A DNA stretch of 64,000 nt from Massariosphaeria phaeospora (lineage: Eukaryota; Ascomycota; Dothideomycetes; Pleosporales). Made by a program: the position numbers and the translations under genes. The stretch's first letter is position 1; every line of letters begins with the position of its first letter. The notes below the pieces were generated by a model. It had not been told where the DNA came from. It did no database searches and saw only the letters and a list, made by a program, of their open reading frames with translations. The DNA is taken from contig JAADJZ010000031.1 in NCBI GenBank assembly GCA_011032825.1, positions 1 through 64,000 of the forward strand. Direction: 5' to 3'. Shown one piece after another: positions 52,430 through 60,713 of the stretch.

Positions 52430-53305
52430 TCACACGATGTCTCCAGGATGCGTGCCGACGGACTTATATGCTGGCAGCGCATCGTCATCTTCCTCATCAT
52501 TGCTGTTGACGGCCTTGTACGCAGGCGGGCCCGCCCCGTCTTCTCCATCCTGACCGTCCATATCCGCCATCAACAAGGCCTCCTCCCCCACCGGCTCTGC
52601 GACCGCGCTCGCACTCGACTCTCCTCCCGGCAGTATCTCGTCAGCCGAGACTCCCGCCAACCCAGCCGCACAATACGCAAACACCATGAACGGGATATAC
52701 ACAGCGACAAACGGCACCATGGCAACCCCCGCAAACGGCCACCACCATTCCCACGTTAGCGCCGGATCGAGCCGCACAAGAAGGCAGTCAATCAAACAGC
52801 CGAGCCACGCCAGCGCTCCGACGGCGAACGGCACGAAATTGAAGACTGCAACGAGGCCCCAGGCGGCATATCCGCCGTCGGTGAGCTCGTCCATGCAGAG
52901 GATGTCGGCGACGCGGTAGCCGAGGACGACGCAGAGCGGTATGGTGAAGACGGTTGTCCATGCGAGGCGAGCTGCGCGCGTGGCGGGTGAGCGCCTCGTC
53001 TTGTTCGTCGCAGGAGACGTCGCAGTCGCAGGCGCAGGCTCAGGCTCAGATCCAGACTCAGACGCGGGTTCACCAGCGGCAGGGCTCGGCATGGCTGGCT
53101 GCCTAGCCGATGCAGCACCGCCATCGGGAGCGGCGCTGTGTGCTAACGTGCAGATGATGGCTGGAAGCGCGAGGAGCGCAAAAGACAAGCCCACACTTCG
53201 CCAACCGGCGTCCGACGAGGCCAGGTCGAAGTAGCTGGGGTCGCATTTGCTGGTGCTCATCGTGCTGGTGTTCATCGTGCTGGTGGTCATCGTGCTGGTG
53301 TTCAT
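52430..53305 (-). CDS. four-TM membrane protein with C-terminal PPAY motifs, paralog 2
   Basis: A 291-residue paralog of the gene at 50880. The N-terminus is a five-residue repeat (MNTSTMTTSTMNTSTM) encoded by a 15-bp minisatellite, so several ATGs could start translation. TM segments: GLSFALLALPAIICTLAH, TTVFTIPLCVVLGYRVADIL, GLVAVFNFVPFAVGALAWLG and PFAGVAMVPFVAVYIPFMVF. The loop between TM1 and TM2 is Pro/Ala/Ser-rich with SESGSEPEPAP. The acidic C-terminus has two related motifs, GPPAYKAVNSN and DALPAYKSVGTHPGDIV, the second lining up with PPAYDSVGTKNGGMV of paralog 1. Same strand, 713 bp apart: a tandem duplication that has since diverged. Confidence 0.72.
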   Translation of the reverse strand: MNTSTMTTSTMNTSTMSTSKCDPSYFDLASSDAGWRSVGLSFALLALPAIICTLAHSAAPDGGAASARQPAMPSPAAGEPASESGSEPEPAPATATSPATNKTRRSPATRAARLAWTTVFTIPLCVVLGYRVADILCMDELTDGGYAAWGLVAVFNFVPFAVGALAWLGCLIDCLLVRLDPALTWEWWWPFAGVAMVPFVAVYIPFMVFAYCAAGLAGVSADEILPGGESSASAVAEPVGEEALLMADMDGQDGEDGAGPPAYKAVNSNDEEDDDALPAYKSVGTHPGDIV

Positions 53306-53310
53306 CGTGC
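53257..53310. repeat. 15-bp coding minisatellite
   Basis: GTGTTCATCGTGCTG-type unit repeated about four times (minus strand encodes MNTST/MTTST), at the start of paralog 2. Confidence 0.7.
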
Positions 53311-54715
53311 GACGATGCTCCCTTCACGTTTGGGAGTGGGAGTGGGTGTAGATGTTGTGGATGCTGTGGATGTTCGTGTGTTGGTGATGTCCGCCGTTCG
53401 TGGGCGTAGATGTCCACCCAGCCAAGAAGCCGCTCAAGTAGGTACGATGGTGAAACCCAGAAGAGGCATCCTGCAGACTATATAGGCAGGTCCCGCACAA
53501 ACTGGGGGCGTAAGCAGGCAGTTTGGTCGTATTGGTGGAATTAACTATCTCTGCCTCAGCCCTACTGCCTCAGCCACGTAGCCACCGTACGCCAAGGCAA
53601 ATACCGCTAATACGTAGATTCGGCCCCATCCGCAGCATCCGCAGCATCCAAGTAGTGTAGTGGGCCAGCGAGAAAATCAATACTTAAGCCTAGGCTCTAG
53701 CTGTTTCCTTCAATCCCAGTTTGTGCTTCGCAAATCCCCCTCGCATCCGAACTACGGTACGCTTTGGTCCTACTCAACTACCTAGCACCCACTAAAAAGA
53801 AATCTGCTCAACGCACGAGCTTGTATTGCCTGGACTACTTTAATGTTCAAAGCCGTTCCAGTATCACTCACTGCATGACGTCTCAGTCACTCGCATACAT
53901 ATCGTGCTCGGTCTCAAACCTTCTCACTGCGAACTCACGCTCTGACTGCGAACTCCACAGCGGAGAAAAACAGCGCATACTACTACTATTGTTGCGAATA
54001 GTAGCGCAAGAGATACCATGGAAAGATTGAAGTTGGAGCGTAGCGGCTTCCGATCATCTCCGACTCGCAAGGCCTCGGTCGCGTGGTCATTTAGTCAAAG
54101 GAAAATCAAGAAAACGAGTACAATCGATCCGATCCCGGTGTGATATCCCGGATAGTTCATTCGGTAATCAAGGTACATGAAGTTTCTGTACGCAGGTTTT
54201 TACCCAGGGTCATGAACTACTTTCCTAAACGTTTCCGTCCCGATTTTCCAACATCTCCAGCTTTTCTCGTCTAGCGAGAAGCGATAAGATGCACCGTGAT
54301 AAATGCAAGCAAGACCGTGTAGCTCATTTGGACTGGACTGACTCTGAAACCGCTACTGTATACGTACTGTGTACCATCCGACCTCGTGCTTGCTGCATGT
54401 ATCTTAAACCCCTACACGTACAGGCGAGGATATCGCAGACACTATAGTAAGTATCGTATCCAAGCAAGACTGTTAGGCAGTACCTCAACTCCACTCCACT
54501 CATCCAATCCCAGTTCGAAGAGAGTCGTCTCCAGCCGCATTTGCATTTGCCTAATCCGTACTAGCCCCTCGTTCCCAATTGACTGACTGCTGCCTAAACG
54601 CACCTCTTCCTCTTCCTCTCCCCGCATTTCCTAACCTCCTATCCTACCCATTTCACAATCCACATCTCCCCAAATCCAAACTTATCCCACTCCCACTCCT
54701 ACTCCTAATCCCACA
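53306..54715. other. 1.4-kb intergenic region with diverged repeats
   Basis: No gene supported. Around 53703-53770 the sequence (TTCCTTCAATCCC, CCCCCTCGCATCCGAAC.A.GG) resembles 57130-57320 upstream of the small-gene array, hinting at a shared duplicated block. The rest holds nothing I can name. Confidence 0.4.
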
Positions 54716-55015
54716 ATGTCCACTACCCCCCCTCCCACCTCTTCACCTCTCGCCTCCCCCCTCCCCGCCAAAGCCAAAGCCAACTACCCCTTCACGCCCT
54801 CGCGCCCCTCGGAACTCACGCTGCGCGAAAACGACCAACTCGACGTCTTCGATATCAGTGAGAAGGGCTGGGCGTATGGGTGGTGCGTGGCGAGTGGGCA
54901 GAGCGGGTGGATTCCGGGTAGTTATGTGGAGGTGGTGGAGGTGGTGGAGGGAGGGAGTGGAAGGGTGGAAGGGGGGGAGAGGACACTGTGGGAAAGCGAA
55001 GAAATAAAGAAATAA
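54716..55015 (+). CDS. small SH3-domain protein
   Basis: A 99-residue single-exon protein that is little more than one SH3 domain. A Pro/Ser-rich start (MSTTPPPTSSPLASPLPAKA) precedes AKANYPFTPSRPSELTLREN (ALYDY-type RT loop), DQLDVFDISEKGWAYGWCVA (conserved WW-type pair as WAYGWC) and SGWIPGSYVEVVE (the GxxPxNYV motif with Ser for Asn). The tail is Gly/Glu-rich. SH3 domains bind PxxP peptides, so this could be an adaptor. It lies in a block of lineage-specific genes and its partner is unknown. The ATG chosen is the first that gives the whole domain. Confidence 0.78.
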   Translation: MSTTPPPTSSPLASPLPAKAKANYPFTPSRPSELTLRENDQLDVFDISEKGWAYGWCVASGQSGWIPGSYVEVVEVVEGGSGRVEGGERTLWESEEIKK

Positions 55016-55537
55016 GGCGCTGCTAGGAGCGCGCGAGAAGTTTGTCTGAAAGGGGGTGTGCATGTGAGTGTATGTATGTATGTACGTAGTTCTATCTAGC
55101 AACAAATCACATCTGATCCTAGGGGTAGCGGTGTGATGAATATATGGATGGGTGAACAGTGAGTAGTGTTTTGTAATTGGATGGAATATATAAGTTGAGA
55201 TTTGAATAACTGCACTGAACCAAGTCCCTCCACATCATAAACCAACACTCGACTTTCGGCCCCTTCTAGCCCGATTATCGTCGGTGTTCTGTGTCCGGGC
55301 GTGATATCGAGGGTGCCGGGTTTGGTTTTGCGGCTGTTGGTAGAGTGTTGTTCGCTCGAGTTCGTGATATTTGATATCGACGAGGATGCTAGAAACAGGA
55401 AAGAGGGCAGGCAAAAACGCCTACGCCGGCTCGGCTCCGAAAAACATTGTCGTAGTTGAGTTGAGATGAAGTAGAATCGAGCCAGCAGAGGAAAGTAACA
55501 TCGACGACCACCGCCATGCCATGGAGCATGTATGCAA
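55016..55537. other. intergenic with NoxC relic
   Basis: 522 bp; contains the NoxC-like fragment at 55226-55460 (listed). Otherwise empty. Confidence 0.45.
55226..55460 (-). pseudogene. relic of a NoxC-like NADPH oxidase gene
   Basis: Two blocks match the intact oxidase at 57404-59395. CCTCCA..ATCATAAACC...ACTCGA.TTT at 55226-55258 corresponds to that gene's last codons (the YRFMMEV end). GCTCGAGTTCGTG through GAGGATGC to GCCTACGCCGGCT..GGCTCCGAA at about 55350-55445 corresponds to the FGAGIGVTPFSGILTDLQHHELERT region. The order is kept, but the sequence between is deleted and frames are broken. It lies on the other side of the small-gene array from the intact gene, in the same orientation. 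Confidence 0.65.
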
Positions 55538-55720
55538 TCATTTGTTCTCGCTATCCGTCGTTTTCGGTTCCGGTTCCGATTCCGAATTCCGTTCTTGTAT
55601 TCTAGCGGCGATTCGCCTCGTCGTGGCTTGTATCTCTCTCAACTGCCGGAGTGTCGTAGCCAAGTCAGCGGCCCTGTCGCGCTCGGCTTGAGCCCACATC
55701 ATGTACATCCAGGGGGGCAT
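55538..55720 (-). CDS. small array protein A (MxxxYMYxxWA family)
   Basis: A 60-residue protein starting MPPWMYMMWAQAERDRAADL and ending in a charged stretch (NSESEPEPKTTDSENK). Its middle, LATTLRQLREIQATTRRIAA, is a predicted amphipathic helix and lines up with DLRAMLRRLREVEGRLSGIA of copy C. The upstream 200 bp, including a CACACCC leader, also matches copies B and C. I do not know the family. Being small, it is supported mainly by the conserved start and helix among tandem copies. Confidence 0.55.
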   Translation of the reverse strand: MPPWMYMMWAQAERDRAADLATTLRQLREIQATTRRIAARIQERNSESEPEPKTTDSENK

Positions 55721-55794
55721 GGTGCTTTGGTGGATGGGTTGGGGTAAGGTTAAAGGGTGTGTGGGTGTGGGGGTGTGTTGTGTGTATGTAAGGA

Positions 55795-55925
55795 AGAGAG
55801 AAGAGAGAAGAGTGAAGAAATAAGAACAACAAAGAAGAAGCAATATCACAAGCGTCATCCCAACGAACCACAGTTCAGTTCTGAGCGTGCGCCTCACAAA
55901 AACGCAACACCCACTCACCTCCCGC
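55795..55925 (-). repeat. dispersed module, copy upstream of A
   Basis: Contains CGAACCACAGTTCAGTTCTGAG and CACAAAAACG...CACCCACTCA on the plus strand, equivalent to the modules upstream of B, C and inside the NACHT relic. Confidence 0.55.
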
Positions 55926-55981
55926 CAAATCCAAATAACCCCTACACAAACCTTCTCACTCATTCTCGCTCGCACCCCATT

Positions 55982-56300
55982 CATTCCCGTCCCGATTTCA
56001 ATTCCTCCATCCCAGCAGCCATTTCCCTCATCCCATCTTCTATCCTCTTCAACCACTGCAGTACCATGCGCACCTCATCCCGCTCTTCCGCCTTTGCCTT
56101 AGCTGCTGATTCGATTCGATTCCAGTAGCCCACATGCGTGTAAACCAGAAGGTCTTCGCGCGCTACAAGTACGACGGTCCGTCATCAGATGGAGTCTGAT
56201 AGCGAACGTAATCCTATCGATCATCATATGCGTGGTTGCGGCGGGCGGATTGAGACCACACTGCGTACATGTAGGCTGGGACGGGCGGGGGCTGCGATGG
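55982..56300 (-). pseudogene. small array gene B, inactivated copy
   Basis: Aligns with copy C. AYMYAVWSQSARRNHAYDDR, stop, then TPSDDGPSYL, stop, RAKTFWFTRMW match AYMYILWANQ...DPSSNDAPSYFQRAKTFCLARI. The second stop is TAG exactly where C has CAG (TTCCAG versus TTGTAG). A 5-nt slippage of AATCG near 56115 shifts the frame; downstream it resumes as AAKAKAEERDEVRMVLQWLKRIEDG, matching the C helix. The ATG at the expected place reads ATC. A dead paralog with a C-to-T stop, as RIP makes in duplicated DNA. Confidence 0.65.
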
Positions 56301-56339
56301 TGGTGGGGGTAGGTTGAAGGTGTGTGTGTGTGTTGCATG

Positions 56340-56480
56340 TATATAAGAGAGAGAAGAAAAGAGTAGAGATTCCAACGAAGAAGAAGACGCAATATTATAC
56401 AGTAGGAGCCATCTCACGAACCACGGTCACGGTTCAGACAGCCTCCACAAACCAACCCACCCACTCCGCTCCCGCCAAAT
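56340..56480 (-). repeat. dispersed module, copy upstream of B
   Basis: Plus strand has GAAGAAGAAGACGCAATATTATA..., ACGAACCACGGTCACGGTTC, CTCCACAAACC and CCACCCACTC, matching the other upstream copies. Confidence 0.55.
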
Positions 56481-56519
56481 CCACCCCTCCGCAAATTCGC
56501 GCCCTACGCAAACCCCCTC

Positions 56520-56852
56520 TCACGCCTCCTCACTCCCCGTCATCTCCTGTCCCCGTCCCACTCCCAATTCCTTCCCTTCCTCCCCCTCAGCAATCCCACT
56601 CAATCTCCCCTCCACCTCTCTCAACCGGCGCAGCATCGCCCGCAAGTCATCCGGTTTTTCCGTCTTCTTCGCATCCGCAGCTGTCATTTCCGGTATTCCG
56701 CATATGCGAGCGAGGCAGAAGGTCTTCGCGCGCTGGAAGTACGACGGTGCGTCATTGGATGATGGATCTTGGTCTGTGGCGATGGGTTGGTGGGGGGGCG
56801 CGCTGTATGTGTGTTGGTTCGCCCATAGTATGTACATGTAGGCTGCGGCCAT
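56520..56852 (-). CDS. small array protein C (MxxxYMYxxWA family)
   Basis: A 110-residue protein starting MAAAYMYILWANQHTYSAPP. The middle YFQRAKTFCLARICGIPEMT leads to a charged helix DLRAMLRRLREVEGRLSGIA and an acidic/Gly tail. No signal peptide, TM helix or known domain is evident; the YMY-xx-W start may be a short hydrophobic anchor or motif. It is the longest and best preserved of three tandem copies, each about 0.5 kb and each with the same upstream module. A run of 16 G (56875-56890) lies just upstream in the leader. Confidence 0.6.
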   Translation of the reverse strand: MAAAYMYILWANQHTYSAPPHQPIATDQDPSSNDAPSYFQRAKTFCLARICGIPEMTAADAKKTEKPDDLRAMLRRLREVEGRLSGIAEGEEGKELGVGRGQEMTGSEEA

Positions 56853-56874
56853 GGTGGTGTTTGTTTTGATGGGA

Positions 56875-56890
56875 GGGGGGGGGGGGGGGG
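56875..56890. repeat. G16 homopolymer in leader of gene C
   Basis: Sixteen consecutive G on the plus strand, about 20 bp upstream of the C start; prone to length change and to assembly error. Confidence 0.8.
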
Positions 56891-56944
56891 TTGTGGTTGT
56901 GGGAAGATTGAAGGTGTGTGTGAAGGTGTGTGGAAGTGTGGGAG

Positions 56945-57105
56945 TGTAGGAGAGAGAGAAGAGGTGAGGATAATGGAGCGATATTATAGGAGTTATTTTG
57001 ACGAACCGTGGTTCTGAGGGTGCGCTCCACAAAACGACCACCCACTCAACTCACGCCGAAAACGAATGAGGCTCCCTCGCTCTGAGCTTGCGAAAACAGT
57101 TCTAT
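56945..57105 (-). repeat. dispersed module, copy upstream of C
   Basis: Minus strand translates in pieces as SEGASFVFGVS then VGGRFVERTLRTTVRQNNS, lining up with SRGASFVFSGS then GGHFVETLRTMVRQDDS at 10.95-11.06 kb. It keeps the same order of TTCGCAAGCTC, GAGCCTCATTCGTTTTC, CCACAAAACG and GACGAACC.TGGTTCTGAG. Confidence 0.6.
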
Positions 57106-57403
57106 ATAGGTGGGTGCGTGGCCTTTGCAGAGCCCCCTCGCATCTAAACCATGGTTCAGCTTTAGTCTCAACATCTGCACTCTAACCAACCACCCACCAC
57201 CCTTTAATTAACAAACCCGCTCAAGTTTGGAAATTCTGGTTCTGCAATTAAAACGCTTTCCGTGTCACTGCAGTGTCATTCCTTCAATCCCATAGTGTTC
57301 AGCCTCAAATCCCCTCATTGCTAAGATGCAGCTCAATAATGGATGGATGAACCGATGCGGACGAGTGCCCATTTGGAAATAGATTAGGTATGGAAGTTAA
57401 GCC
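57106..57403. other. intergenic upstream of array, downstream of NoxC
   Basis: 298 bp; holds TATATAG and sequence similar to 53.7-53.8 kb. No gene. Confidence 0.35.
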
Positions 57404-59395
57404 CTAACCGAACACCTCCATCATAAACCGGTACTCGATTTTGCGCCCCTCCTGCCTGCCCCTAGCCGTCATCTGCTTGCACCGATCCGCAATCTGCAGC
57501 CCAATAACCGGCGGTCCGCAAAAGAAGACGCCAACCCTCACCCCGTCATCCTCCTCCTCCCCATCTTTCTCGCGCAACCGACCCGCAAGCTCCCTCGACA
57601 TGTCCTCATAGTGCTCATTCAAGATGGCGCCGATATTCGGCCGGCCAAAGTGCGTAGGGTTGATGAGGCCCGTAAGCGGCGACTGCGGGTGCTCGTCCGT
57701 ACGGTGCTTTTCTAGCAGCCAGCGGAACACGTGCGTGGAGATGTTTTTGCGCTTCTGCGTTACGTGCGTCTGGATGCGGATGTCGAGGTGGGAGTTGTCG
57801 AGGTCTTGAGCTTTCGAGACGCCGTTTAGGAGGTCGGAGAACCAGAGGAGGTTGTTCTTGTCGCGGACCATCCAGTGAAAATCGATGCGGCGGTGGTCTG
57901 CATAGGGGGACGGCGAGGACGAACGGTTTTGGGAATGTTGGTGCGACTTTGTGCGCTCGAGTTCGTGGTGTTGCAAGTCGGTGAGGATGCCGGAGAAAGG
58001 GGTCACGCCTATGCCGGCTCCGAACACCATGCTGTATTCGAAGTCGTAGAAGCGCTGCGCTGGGGCACCGTAGGGACCATCGAGGCCAATCTTGATGGTT
58101 GTCCGCTTTCCATTTTGTGCCATTTCTCGGAGCTTGCACGTCCAGTCTCCGTCTGCTTTGATATGCACCTGCATCGTGTTATCGACGCAAGTTGAGACCG
58201 TAAATGGATGCCATTGGAACCAGGAGATTTCGGGAATCTGTACAAGCACATATTGGCCAGCTTTGTACTTCCAGAGCCGAGTCGAGGGCACATTTGCAGT
58301 GATTGCCACTGTCTCATTGTCGAGAAACTCAAGTTCTGCGATGATGGGGCAGAAGCCCATGATGAATCGCCATGTGCGTTCGATAATTACAAGTAAAGTG
58401 GGAAAGGCAAGCCAATAGCCAAACATGGGCCATTGGAGAAGCCCTAAGGTACCATGTACCATCATCAGACCGATGATGGGGAACATGAGGAGATGGCCTA
58501 GTTGAAAGACTTCGTAGCTCCATTTACGGATCCGTGGCATGCTGAGGATGGCAAGAAGATAGAAGCAACTCAATGCGGTGAGTCCACTCCAACCTGGTCG
58601 GGACTGGATATAACTAATGTAGTTACGAGGTATTGCATCCTGACCTATGACAGCAGCGACGTTCTGCTGACGGCTGGTCATGCTTCCGAAGACGAACGAG
58701 CCGCTTAAATGTCCGACTGCATGCAAAGATGCGAAGAACAGGGCGACGATCGACAACTTGATATGGAACGACTGTGAAAGATCCCAGTTGATGAAGCGTG
58801 AGATGAAATAGAACCGCCGGAGGAAGGTCGAAAACCATCGCGACATGGACAGTATGAGGAAGAAGAAAGTCGGGTATAGGACTCCAGCGGCCGTCTTTGC
58901 GACGACGGCTCCCCATCCGAATGCTGGTCGGTACAGCTCGTGAGTGAGGTACTTGACAAGTTGCCACGTCCCAAACGCATTCATAAAAGCCACGACAATC
59001 CCTAAAAACACAAGCTCAGGACCTCGGACAGCCCAGTATGCGCGCGCCCGCCGCCAGATTGACATATGTTTGATGTAGTCATCCTCGTCTTTCGCCTGCT
59101 TCCGGTCCTGCTCGAGAGAAGGAATCTCCCATGTCCGCACTGCTTTCTCAAACTCGGCTAGAGGAATATGATCTTCGTGTACGCCTATGATGCTCCGTAG
59201 GAATTCGTGCCGAGCTTCGTCTCCGCGAGATGCGTGGTGTAGATTGTGTGGAGCTGGTCTCGGCGCAATTTCTTTGTGAACCTGATCGAGTTTCTGCTCT
59301 ATTTCCCAGTAATCAATATTGCCGCTGTTATCCTTGTCCAAATCGTTGATGAACTGCTCGATTTCTTCGTCCGTGAGGTATTGTTCGGAAGCCAT
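57404..59395 (-). CDS. noxC: NADPH oxidase with EF-hand (NoxC type)
   Basis: A 663-residue single-exon flavocytochrome that makes superoxide across a membrane. An EF-hand with canonical ligands DKDNSGNIDYWE (about residues 20-31) lies at the N-terminus, the mark of NoxC/Nox5-like enzymes. Then the ferric-reductase TM core with heme histidines (FFASLHAVGHLSG and LGHLLMFPIIGLMMVHGTLG), the FAD site WHPFTVSTC, the NADPH sites FGAGIGVTPFSGIL and VFFCGPPVIG, and the FMMEVFG C-terminus. The start at MASEQYLTDEEIEQF sets the EF-hand close to the N-terminus as in the family. NoxC occurs patchily among ascomycetes; its role is poorly known and probably calcium-triggered. Confidence 0.92.
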   Translation of the reverse strand: MASEQYLTDEEIEQFINDLDKDNSGNIDYWEIEQKLDQVHKEIAPRPAPHNLHHASRGDEARHEFLRSIIGVHEDHIPLAEFEKAVRTWEIPSLEQDRKQAKDEDDYIKHMSIWRRARAYWAVRGPELVFLGIVVAFMNAFGTWQLVKYLTHELYRPAFGWGAVVAKTAAGVLYPTFFFLILSMSRWFSTFLRRFYFISRFINWDLSQSFHIKLSIVALFFASLHAVGHLSGSFVFGSMTSRQQNVAAVIGQDAIPRNYISYIQSRPGWSGLTALSCFYLLAILSMPRIRKWSYEVFQLGHLLMFPIIGLMMVHGTLGLLQWPMFGYWLAFPTLLVIIERTWRFIMGFCPIIAELEFLDNETVAITANVPSTRLWKYKAGQYVLVQIPEISWFQWHPFTVSTCVDNTMQVHIKADGDWTCKLREMAQNGKRTTIKIGLDGPYGAPAQRFYDFEYSMVFGAGIGVTPFSGILTDLQHHELERTKSHQHSQNRSSSPSPYADHRRIDFHWMVRDKNNLLWFSDLLNGVSKAQDLDNSHLDIRIQTHVTQKRKNISTHVFRWLLEKHRTDEHPQSPLTGLINPTHFGRPNIGAILNEHYEDMSRELAGRLREKDGEEEDDGVRVGVFFCGPPVIGLQIADRCKQMTARGRQEGRKIEYRFMMEVFG

Positions 59396-60713
59396 ATGCT
59401 CTGAGCAATGATAGCCGGGATCGTAAAAAGCAAGTGGGAAAGTATGGGAGAGAATAGAGAGTTGGCCGCGGCAAAAGCTGAGACCTATATGTCTGCTGAA
59501 CAAATACTACCTCTAATTACTCTGTTGCAAAGCTGAAAAATTCTCAGCAGTATTATGTCGTACGCCAAGACTTATACAACAAAAGTGCTGCGAGGCACTG
59601 CTTGGAAAGACTTGGTCCCGCCGGCTAGGTAAGTCTGCTTACGACTGGAGTGGGTTACCAAGAGACCAAGAGCCTCAGCCTGCGCGAACTGAGGCGGAGA
59701 ACCGGCGTCTGGGCTGGCGGAGCGAAGTGCATTCGTTGGCAACTTTCCGCTTTACCCGTGGTCAAAGGCGAAGACATTGGCATTGATAACAGGGTTTACT
59801 TTCTCTTCTTCGACAGATATTCACAACGACTTTGTCCTTCGTAAGCACATGGCAGACTCAAGTCCTCGGCCGTCATAGATCCGAGAGAGGAAGCTCTCGG
59901 GAAGAGAGAGTAGTCTTCGATTGATCAGAGGTCGCTTGCTCGCTTGTTCAATCAACGCTCGTCGATAACGATAGAAATGGTAAATGGAACCGGGTGATCT
60001 GTGTTCTGGTCTTCGTCCAAATGGATGCTCAAGTCATCGAAAGCCGGAAATGATACGGCGACAAAGCCATAGTAGGGCGTACGATGCAAACAGGTCGACG
60101 GAGGAAGAAAGAACCTTTTGATAAGTGACGTCATCCTGCAACTGCAAGGGCATTCAACGATGGCGGAGGTGCAGAAAGAGTGTCTCAACGTAGACCATGC
60201 CGAGTAATATTGAGAGTGGGAGCACCTGAACTCTGCAACTCCAGGAAGAGTAGGGTGTCCACGCATAGTAGCAGAGCAGGTCCCAAACTCCAGAGGAAGG
60301 CGGATGAGGGAGGGTCCACGCGCCAAGACCCGAAATCCCTGTTGGACCCTGATAAACATGGATGTCGGATCGCTCAACTCCAGATCGCAGTCGATATCGT
60401 TGCATGCAACACTCGGCTGTCCGCAGACCTGCCTCTTCTTCTTCTACGTCGAAATACCTGCTTGGCCGGCCGAACGCCATCTGGACGCCCCCGATGCGGA
60501 CGCCTGCCCAAGCGCGCCATCGGGATCGCTGGTCAGACATCATGACGCGGTGACGGCCGGATGGGCTTGCAATCTGCTTGCATGCATCCCAATCGCGATA
60601 CCTGTTCCCAGCGTGGCTGCGCCTGGCCAACTGCTCAAAACTAACTGCGCCCGCTGTCGTCTTGCTTGTTGTTTCTGAAAGTCGTCGATAACCGCCCGCA
60701 GCACTCACTCACC
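59396..60713. other. 1.3-kb divergent intergenic region
   Basis: Between NoxC (leftward) and a hydrolase (rightward). A 184-codon frame on the minus strand (60154-60708) has no family features and overlaps the hydrolase promoter; not accepted. No repeats stand out. Confidence 0.4.

Noticed and set aside
54300..54400. tRNA A-box-like TAGCTCATTTGG
   Set aside because: No B-box or cloverleaf follows.
60154..60708. 184-codon minus-strand frame in the NoxC/hydrolase gap
   Set aside because: No recognisable domain or intron structure, and it overlaps the hydrolase promoter.
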